DNA of 10,852 nt. Origin: Deltaproteobacteria bacterium. Lineage in GTDB: Bacteria; Desulfobacterota; DSM-4660; Desulfatiglandales; HGW-15. Under the pieces are notes generated by a model that worked only from the letters and a program-made list of their open reading frames with translations, was not told the origin of the DNA and searched no databases. Made by a program: the position numbers and the translations under genes. Below, one piece after another: positions 1 through 5,493 of the stretch (position 1 is its first letter; the number at the start of each line of letters is the position of its first letter). Location: contig JAFGDF010000109.1 of the NCBI GenBank assembly GCA_016932235.1, positions 1 through 10,852 on the forward strand. The letters run 5' to 3'.

Positions 1-11
1 CGGGCGGGCAA

Positions 12-90
12 CCCTTCGACCTCGCTCAGGGCCGTGAGTCCTTCGACGTTGCTCAGGACCATGAGCCTGCCGAATGGCGCGTCGAACGGG
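12..90. repeat. Short tandem palindromic intergenic repeat
   Basis: Two tandem 27-bp units lie at 12-38 and 39-65 and match at 22 of 27 positions. Both share the cores CCTTCGAC and GCTCAGG. A third, inverted partial unit follows (GAGCCTGCCGAATGG at 63-77, then GTCGAACGGG at 81-90), so the block can fold on itself. Each unit can form a small stem, CCCT/AGGG in the first and TCCT/AGGA in the second. The C-G to T-A swap keeps the pairing. The CTTCGAC..GCTCAGG pattern resembles dispersed intergenic repeats seen in many environmental bacterial genomes. The rest of 1-208 shows no gene. Confidence 0.6.
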
Positions 91-148
91 CCGGAGGATG
101 ACGATATTTTTGACAAAGTATTGCTAAGGTATCTTTATGATGCCGATT

Positions 149-154
149 TATAAT
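149..154 (+). promoter_or_regulatory. Possible -10 box upstream of the cyclase-like gene
   Basis: A perfect TATAAT lies 84 bases before the chosen ATG at 239. No convincing -35 hexamer sits 16-18 bases upstream of it. A perfect TTGACA at 110-115 is 33 bases away, too far to pair with it, and its own -10 candidate (TTTATG at 134-139) is poor. This is a weak call in an AT-rich stretch. Confidence 0.25.
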
Positions 155-238
155 ACAGACTTTATTATTAAGAATTCATCCCTGTTTTGAAAAGCGGAGT
201 ATTCTGCTTTGATATCATACATGGTTGGGAGCATGTAT

Positions 239-700
239 ATGAACGAGACAAAACAATACAGGATGATAATTGGAGTGACGGACATCATCGATTTTGACAG
301 CATAACAGAAAACAAGACTGATCTTGATGCATACAAAATGCTTAAAGAGTATTACAGACTTGTAGAAGATCTGTTAAGTAAGGCCGGAGGCAAGGTTATT
401 AAATTCTTGGGAAAAGAGGTTTTTTTTACATTTCCCGACAGCCACGCAAAACAATCAGTCTCCTACTTGCGGGAATTAAAGTCGCAAGCCCAGACTATCT
501 GGTCCGAATACGATTTAATATGCAGTGTCAGAACTAAAATCCACATTGGGCTCGTCGAACTATATGACTACAACATCCCTGGACAAGGGATTGACGTCGG
601 TGGCAAGCCTGTGAATGATCTTTTTCTCATGCCATGGGATGGGCCTGAACTATCAGAGGAAATGAAACAATTCGTTGAAAACCAGGGGTTGCAGCTATAA
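239..700 (+). CDS. Stand-alone, degenerate class III adenylate/guanylate cyclase homology domain protein
   Basis: The 153-residue protein is almost entirely one class III nucleotide cyclase homology domain, with no visible sensor or membrane part. It keeps the first metal aspartate (VTDIIDF, D15; family pattern FxDIxxF). It also keeps the GG-x-VIKF strand (residues 50-56), the IHIG strand (101-104) and the VN of the late VNxAARL motif (N126). The second metal aspartate of the KFxGD motif is lysine here (KFLGK, K59), and the arginine four residues after N126 is leucine (L130). Cyclase activity is therefore unlikely, and a nucleotide-binding or regulatory role is possible (inference). The frame opens at a TTG at 209, but the best start is ATG 239, with GGGAG at 227-231 and a 7-base spacer. 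The gene ends 57 bases before the amidohydrolase, so the two may be cotranscribed. Domain recognition is by motif only. Confidence 0.7.
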   Translation: MNETKQYRMIIGVTDIIDFDSITENKTDLDAYKMLKEYYRLVEDLLSKAGGKVIKFLGKEVFFTFPDSHAKQSVSYLRELKSQAQTIWSEYDLICSVRTKIHIGLVELYDYNIPGQGIDVGGKPVNDLFLMPWDGPELSEEMKQFVENQGLQL

Positions 701-757
701 AAGGCAGTAATTACCAATATTCGATTACGCCCACCCTATTTTTAAAGGAGAATAAAA

Positions 758-1750
758 ATGGATTGTATTATCATCGATGCATATTCCCATGTCTCGCCTC
801 TCAAATATACCGAGTTTATTAGAGAAAAATATCCAATCATGTATAACAACATGCTTGGCCCATGTGTGCCCCTATATGACATGGACGCAAGATTTCGTAT
901 TATGGATAAGTTTCCAGAGGTTGTCCAGGTCTTGACCATAGGTCCGGTACCGCCCATTGAATATTTCGCTAATGAGAAACAGACTGTCGAACTGGCAAAG
1001 ATGGCCAACGATGAAATGGCTGAGCTCTGTTTGAAATACCGTGACAGGTTTGTCGCGGCTATCGCCCTTTTACCCATGAACAATATTGATGCCGCCTTAA
1101 AAGAAACCGACCGGGCTATCAGGGATTTGGGATTTAAGGGCATTTACGTCCATTCCAACATTAACGGTAAACCCCTTGATGCTCCGGAATTCCTGCCCCT
1201 CTGGGAGAAAATGACCAGGTACGATCTTCCCGTTTACATCCATCCCTGGAGACCGCCAGAATTTTCTGATTACGCAACCGAAAAAGAATCGAAGTATTAC
1301 ATCGCCTGCAATTTCGGCTGGCCTTATGAAACTACCGTCGCTATGACCCGTCTTATCTTCAGCGGCATCCTTGACAAATATCCCAGCCTGAAGATTATTA
1401 CACACCATTGCGGAGGCATGGTTTCCTTCTACGCAGGCAGGATCTACCAGCACTACGGCACTCAGTTAAGTAATGTTACAGATATCGCGAAGACCCCCCT
1501 GGAATACTATAAGATGTTCTACAGCGATACCGCTATTCATGGCAATACTCCTGCCCTCATGCTGGCTTATGACTTCTGGGGCCCAGACAAGCTGGTCTTC
1601 GGCGCTGATCTGCCCTTGGGGGACTTCTTCTGGGGCGTCCGAAGCTACCGCGTTACCATCAATGCCATAAATGACATGGGAATCAGTGACGAGGATAAAA
1701 AGAAAATCTTCGCGGATAATGCCAGGAGATTACTGCGAATTCCGATTTAG
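758..1750 (+). CDS. Amidohydrolase family 2 (ACMSD-like) metal-dependent hydrolase/decarboxylase
   Basis: This 330-residue cytoplasmic protein has the length and motifs of the Amidohydro_2 TIM-barrel family. That family includes ACMSD (aminocarboxymuconate semialdehyde decarboxylase) and gamma-resorcylate decarboxylase. Metal and catalytic positions are visible: DAYSH at 7-11, YIHPW with H162, ITHHCGG with H216/H217, and FGADLPLG with D284. The first histidine of the usual HxH pair is tyrosine (Y9), while H11 is kept. DAYxH openings occur in some ACMSD-like proteins, so this may mark a subfamily rather than a defect. An AAGGAG site at 745-750, seven bases before the ATG, fixes the start. No signal peptide is seen. 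The convergent neighbours (aromatic-acid transporter, tannase-type esterase) suggest a role in aromatic or phenolic acid breakdown, probably non-oxidative decarboxylation or hydrolysis of a ring-derived acid. The substrate cannot be read from the sequence. Confidence 0.88.
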   Translation: MDCIIIDAYSHVSPLKYTEFIREKYPIMYNNMLGPCVPLYDMDARFRIMDKFPEVVQVLTIGPVPPIEYFANEKQTVELAKMANDEMAELCLKYRDRFVAAIALLPMNNIDAALKETDRAIRDLGFKGIYVHSNINGKPLDAPEFLPLWEKMTRYDLPVYIHPWRPPEFSDYATEKESKYYIACNFGWPYETTVAMTRLIFSGILDKYPSLKIITHHCGGMVSFYAGRIYQHYGTQLSNVTDIAKTPLEYYKMFYSDTAIHGNTPALMLAYDFWGPDKLVFGADLPLGDFFWGVRSYRVTINAINDMGISDEDKKKIFADNARRLLRIPI

Positions 1751-1869
1751 AAAAAAAACAATCATAGCTATAGTGAACGACATAAATAAGTGGCCATACT
1801 CGCAAAAGCAGGCTACGGATGTCACGCTGATCTTCTCATAGACCGATGTAAAACAGCCTCCTTAATCCA

Positions 1870-2066
1870 GGTTTTGTGATCTTTGAAAGACGACATCTCA
1901 TATAAATTTCAACTTAGCCTAGCAATGGGCTGATTTTAAAGGGTTTACGCCACTGTATTATGTCAGAATGGTAGGCCGCTATAGAGAAATAGCCAATCAA
2001 ACCCTTAAAAATCAGCCCATCCGCACAGTAAAAATTAGATGTCGTCTTGAAAAGATCGACAAAACC
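1870..2066. repeat. 197-bp long inverted-repeat (hairpin or MITE-like) element
   Basis: An inner arm at 1925-1946 is the reverse complement of 1999-2020 at 21 of 22 positions (core ATGGGCTGATTTT / AAAATCAGCCCAT). An outer arm at 1870-1898 pairs with 2037-2066 at 27 of 29 aligned positions with one extra base, including a perfect 11-bp block AGACGACATCT / AGATGTCGTCT. Unequal, poorly paired segments (26 and 16 bases) separate the blocks. The 52-base centre carries its own hairpin, GCTAT/ATAGC at 1978-1993. The element fills most of the 1751-2207 gap between two convergent genes. No ORF, transposase or clear target-site duplication is seen. It could be a non-autonomous mobile element, a structured RNA, or a bidirectional terminator, though no T-run typical of an intrinsic terminator follows the stem. 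The remaining gap holds no gene. Confidence 0.8.
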
Positions 2067-2176
2067 GGAAAACTCCAACAGGCCGACGACACAAACCCGG
2101 GCACTGTATTCTTTCGCCTCTGAAAAAAAGGGTATCTGCCGGACAATAGGTGAATAACAATCGTCATAATGCCTGG

Positions 2177-2202
2177 TTTATTAAGTCGTTCACTTTATTA
2201 AG
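2177..2202. repeat. Short direct repeat downstream of the MFS gene
   Basis: TTTATTAAG occurs at 2177-2185 and again at 2194-2202, a 17-base period, just beyond the stop codon of the minus-strand transporter gene. It is AT-rich and may be chance. No clear intrinsic terminator for the transporter gene was found here. Confidence 0.3.
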
Positions 2203-2207
2203 AATCT

Positions 2208-3575
2208 CTATATTGTGGCGTAGGGACTTTCCTCAGCCGGCGCCCAACGGCTTAATAAAATGGCGCCTAAGGCAAATAAGGCAGGGACCGCGCCGGCAAG
2301 CAGAACCTGCCATGGCTGCCATTCCATGGACAAAAGCATTCCCGCAAGAATCGGACCCACGATCGAACCGATCCTTCCGATCCCCAGCGCCCATCCGACT
2401 CCGGTGGATCGAATGGAGGTTGGATAGAAGTTTGCGGCCAGCACATTAAGACCCGCCTGAGCACCGATCACCAGGAAACCCAGCAGAAAAGCCAGTGTTA
2501 TTACCAGCGGCCAGGAACCCGCCATCATGGCCATCAACACAATAAACAGACCGCATAATCCGAACTCCGCAAGCAGGATTTTGTATGATCCTACGAATTT
2601 GATCAGGAATCCTTCGGATAAACTCCCCAAGATGCCTCCCAGGCTGAAGAACGAGGTCGCCATCACCCCATCGGAAACTGTCATGCCGGATGCCCTCAGG
2701 AGCGCGGGCAGCCAATTGAGGATCACATACATGAGAAGCAGATTCATGAAGTTGGGGACCCATAGCATGACGGTCCCAACAGCGCGGCCGTCCGTAAAAA
2801 GATATTTTACAGGCATAGCCTGCCGCGCGGCTACAGGGGCGGCAAAGGAAAGTTGATCGCTGTCAACGGTTATTTCCGGTGCAATCGACGCCATAAGCCT
2901 CGCTATTTTCCGGGGATTGTCTCTTCTCTGAGACAGGAATTTAACCGATTCAGGGAGTAGCGGGATTAACAGGAGAGAAAGAAGGAACGGCAGGGCTCCG
3001 CCAATGTAAAATACTGATTGCCAGCCCCAGACTGGAAGCAGCGCCGAGCTTAGCATTCCGCAAATGAAACCTCCCAGCGGCATTCCACAGAAAAGCACCG
3101 CCACGAGAACGGCCAGGAGGCGCTTGGGAACATATTCGGAGGAAAGGGCTACAACATTCGGCAGGGCGCCGCCGAGCCCCAGTCCTGTTAAAAACCTGAA
3201 AATCAACAGTTGGTTGAACGAGGTCGAGAATGCCGTCAACATGGAAAATATTGCAAGCGTGAAAGTAGAAAATATTATCGGCCACTTGCGTCCCCAGCGA
3301 TCAGCGATCGGGCCTGCGAGCATAGCGGCGATCATCAGGCCAATCAGGCTGGCGGAGAAAATGGGACCGAAGGCAGTGACCGGTATACCCCTGCTCTCGG
3401 CGATGGGAGTGGCAAGAAAGCCGATTGTCTGCGCATCAAAGCCGTCTAAAAAAAGTACCAGTCCTCCCAGCAGGATCGTCCGAATCTGGAAACGGCTCAT
3501 AGGACGATTGTCGATAATGTCGCTTATTTTTGAAATCTGCGTTTGATCATTCGAAGTCGGTCCGGTCAATACCAT
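2208..3575 (-). CDS. MFS transporter, aromatic acid:H+ symporter (AAHS) type
   Basis: This 455-residue inner-membrane protein has the hydrophobic pattern of a 12-helix major facilitator. AAHS-type signatures are visible: LDGFDAQTIGF in the first helix (D44, D47), GPIADRWGRK in the loop between helices 2 and 3 (88-97), RFLTGLGLGGALPN in helix 4 (127-140) with E147 following, and PESVKFL before the central loop (208-214). The family (PcaK, BenK, MhpT relatives) imports benzoates, hydroxybenzoates and related aromatic acids with protons. The start at 3575 is supported by a GGGGGAG ribosome site nine bases upstream. The gene begins 17 bp after the stop of the tannase-family gene on the same strand, so the pair is very likely one operon, with the transporter taking up what the esterase releases. 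The exact substrate is not readable. No disruption is seen. Confidence 0.9.
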   Translation of the reverse strand: MVLTGPTSNDQTQISKISDIIDNRPMSRFQIRTILLGGLVLFLDGFDAQTIGFLATPIAESRGIPVTAFGPIFSASLIGLMIAAMLAGPIADRWGRKWPIIFSTFTLAIFSMLTAFSTSFNQLLIFRFLTGLGLGGALPNVVALSSEYVPKRLLAVLVAVLFCGMPLGGFICGMLSSALLPVWGWQSVFYIGGALPFLLSLLLIPLLPESVKFLSQRRDNPRKIARLMASIAPEITVDSDQLSFAAPVAARQAMPVKYLFTDGRAVGTVMLWVPNFMNLLLMYVILNWLPALLRASGMTVSDGVMATSFFSLGGILGSLSEGFLIKFVGSYKILLAEFGLCGLFIVLMAMMAGSWPLVITLAFLLGFLVIGAQAGLNVLAANFYPTSIRSTGVGWALGIGRIGSIVGPILAGMLLSMEWQPWQVLLAGAVPALFALGAILLSRWAPAEESPYATI

Positions 3576-3592
3576 ATTGGATAACTCCCCCT

Positions 3593-5086
3593 CTATTTTT
3601 CCGGAGCAGGTTCTTTGCAGGTCCAGTTCTCCGCGTTTTTCAGGTCTCCGGTCCCTTTATATCCCGCGTATTGCGGATATGGACAAATAGGACGTGCAAG
3701 GCCATCTTTTCCAAATCCCATTATCTGGTCAGGAGCCGCGCCCTTTTCAACCCATTTCTCCAGCGTGCCAATGGAGTCAAACCAATTGACACCGGGACCG
3801 CCTCCACAATGTCCCATGCCTGGCCCAAGAAAGAGACGTATCCAGTCGCTTTGATCCTTACCCATGGCATCGAGGACGTTCTCGTAGTACCAGATGGTCG
3901 TTTCAGGAGTAATGCCGGTGTCAGACCACCCATGGGTCAGCAGCAGTTTTCCGCCACTGGCCTTAAATTCGCTGAGATCGGGATCCACGGCATCGACATA
4001 ATCTAAGGCCCTGTCAATCAGCGGCATATCCCTGTTAAGATCGAATTCCCGCCAGTCGAGATCCGGATCGTTAAATGCTATTCGGACAATGTCGAACAAG
4101 ACGTTTAAGGCGCCGGGGCCCTGGTTTATGCCTAGCTGGGGCGGTATAGGATTGCCGAGGGCCTGACCCGAAAAGATCAGTTCTCCTTTTGAGTTCTTCA
4201 CACCGCTGTAAAATGTTTCGACGGTCTTTAATTGCTCTGCCGTTAGACATGTGTTGTCATCCTTATCCCCTGCGCAGAGCAGTTTCGAGAAATCGACCTT
4301 GCACTGACGAGGATTATTCAGGAATCCTTCCTTGAGCGTGTCGCAGGCGTTTATGACCATCTGATTCACGAGAGAGGTCTTTTCCTCCGTGAGATTCCGT
4401 TCCGGATGGCGGTATAGATCGACGCTTTGAGCGACTCCTGCAGTCCACATATGGATGTGCCGGTTGGCGCAGGAACCGGCAATAATGCCGTCGTAATCAT
4501 CCGGGTATCGCTGCGCTTCCATCAGGGCCTGGCGGCCGCCGGTGGAGCATCCTTTAAAATAGGAATATTCCGCCTTCCGATTGTAAAATGCCTTGATTAT
4601 CTCTTTGGCCTTGACGGTCATTTCATGGGTTGAGCGATAGGCAAAGTCGATCATTTTTTCAGGATGGCCGATGGCCCAACCGCCGCCCTCCTCCTGGTGG
4701 CCCGTGTCGGTACCCGCGGTGGCGTATCCAAGCCTAAGGGCCTCCGGCATATCGAACATCCTGCCCTGAATAGAGCCCGCAAAAAAACCGTTCCCAACGC
4801 CCATGAATTTTCCATTCCAATCTTCTGTGGGCAGCCAGAGTTCCATTTTAATCAGGGAATCGGAAGAAGGCCGGAGATCCAGCTGAACCCTGCAATGAGC
4901 CGGGATATTCATCTTAGACGTTGGGCCCTCGGGAACAACAGATGCGCCGGTGATGGTGGCATCGGCAAGCTTAAGATCTGTGAGATTTTCGCACGTCGAC
5001 GCTGCTATCGCTGTGCCCAATAGAGAAAAAACAATACTGTTTAATATAACAGTGCATAGTAGTGAAAAAGCAATACGTTTCAACAT
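3593..5086 (-). CDS. Secreted tannase/feruloyl esterase family alpha/beta hydrolase
   Basis: This 497-residue protein starts with a signal peptide (KR at residues 3-4, a hydrophobic stretch to about residue 27, likely cleavage near GTAIAAS), so it should act in the periplasm or outside. It carries the tannase-family CS-D-HC arrangement: GCSTGG with nucleophile S181 and C180, THGWSDTG with D389, and GMGHC with H426 and C427. In characterised members the two cysteines form a disulfide beside the catalytic triad. A cysteine-rich lid segment (QCKVDF to CLTAEQ, including AGDKDDNTC) resembles the calcium-binding lid of the family. Known members hydrolyse gallate, ferulate or other aromatic esters, and MHET in one case. 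The specificity here is unknown. The start is supported by AAGGGGGG (complement of 5093-5100), six bases before the ATG. The operon with the downstream AAHS transporter supports a phenolic ester substrate. Confidence 0.88.
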   Translation of the reverse strand: MLKRIAFSLLCTVILNSIVFSLLGTAIAASTCENLTDLKLADATITGASVVPEGPTSKMNIPAHCRVQLDLRPSSDSLIKMELWLPTEDWNGKFMGVGNGFFAGSIQGRMFDMPEALRLGYATAGTDTGHQEEGGGWAIGHPEKMIDFAYRSTHEMTVKAKEIIKAFYNRKAEYSYFKGCSTGGRQALMEAQRYPDDYDGIIAGSCANRHIHMWTAGVAQSVDLYRHPERNLTEEKTSLVNQMVINACDTLKEGFLNNPRQCKVDFSKLLCAGDKDDNTCLTAEQLKTVETFYSGVKNSKGELIFSGQALGNPIPPQLGINQGPGALNVLFDIVRIAFNDPDLDWREFDLNRDMPLIDRALDYVDAVDPDLSEFKASGGKLLLTHGWSDTGITPETTIWYYENVLDAMGKDQSDWIRLFLGPGMGHCGGGPGVNWFDSIGTLEKWVEKGAAPDQIMGFGKDGLARPICPYPQYAGYKGTGDLKNAENWTCKEPAPEK

Positions 5087-5181
5087 AGTGATCCCCCCTT
5101 CGTAAAAAGTGGAGCTCCTCGCCTTAAAAGGCAGGGCTTCATGATCGATATTATTTTATAAGAACCAAATAAGTCCTTTTT

Positions 5182-5205
5182 CCGTCATTCTCCGGCTTGC
5201 CCGCC
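5182..5205 (+). repeat. Degenerate REP-like repeat copy
   Basis: This 24-base stretch matches the better copy at 5314-5337 at 19 of 24 positions in the same orientation, sharing CCGTCAT and CCGGCTTG. Its second arm has decayed (GCCC in place of the GGGG run), so it no longer forms the stem. It appears to be an eroded member of the same family. Confidence 0.5.
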
Positions 5206-5313
5206 CTGGCGCGACACGACCTATTGTCATATTATTGATCACTTTTCAGAAACTAGGATCACGAACAGCTTAATATCAGGTCTGGGCCAGGGATCGGGAA
5301 ATCCAACCCACAC

Positions 5314-5369
5314 CCGTCATCCCCCGGCTTGACCGGGGGATCCAGAAAGTTCTTAAAAATACTGGATCC
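5314..5369 (+). repeat. REP-like palindromic repeat
   Basis: A perfect 9-bp stem ATCCCCCGG / CCGGGGGAT with a 5-base CTTGA loop lies at 5319-5341, preceded by CGTC. GGATCCAG at 5338-5345 is repeated inverted as CTGGATCC at 5362-5369. The GTCATnCCCGGCTTGACCGGGnATCCAG style is a widely dispersed intergenic repeat in proteobacteria and other phyla. It may act as a transcript-stabilising or terminating hairpin, but no T-run follows on the strand reading out of the barrel gene. Confidence 0.7.
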
Positions 5370-5493
5370 TTCTGATAATGGGAGCAGGATATAGGGATTT
5401 AGACTTGTGTGTCAAGAAAGTTACATGAGGCTCATTGTGTTGCCTCGGTGAACAAATGATTAAGGATATAATTTATGATTATTTTACGGGCTG

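Larger units (their letters stand above)
5087..5493. other. Intergenic region upstream of the esterase operon
   Basis: This 407-bp space lies between the start of the esterase gene and the end of the barrel gene, both on the minus strand, so it should hold the operon promoter. It contains the two REP-like repeats annotated separately and a small palindrome GCCTT-AA-AAGGC at 5121-5132, about 35 bases upstream of the esterase ATG, which could be an operator. A weak hairpin GAGGC/GCCTC lies at 5428-5446 without a following T-run on either strand. No promoter with acceptable -35/-10 spacing and no coding frame were identified. Confidence 0.5.

Noticed and set aside
12..65. CRISPR array
   Set aside because: Only two units, directly abutting with no spacers, and the units are diverged and palindromic.
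209..238. TTG start giving ten extra residues on the cyclase-like protein
   Set aside because: No ribosome site precedes it, whereas ATG 239 has GGGAG with a 7-base spacer and begins right at the domain.
1870..2066. Integron attC site
   Set aside because: The arms lack the RYYYAAC/GTTRRRY end motifs and no integrase gene is present.
1870..2066. Complete insertion sequence
   Set aside because: The 52-base centre cannot encode a transposase and no flanking target duplication was found.
2150..3546. Plus-strand open frames opposite the MFS gene
   Set aside because: They are proline/arginine-rich antisense shadows without ribosome sites or recognisable domains.
5428..5446. Intrinsic terminator of the barrel gene
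   Set aside because: The GAGGC/GCCTC stem is only 5 bp with a 9-base loop, and no T-run follows in the direction of transcription.
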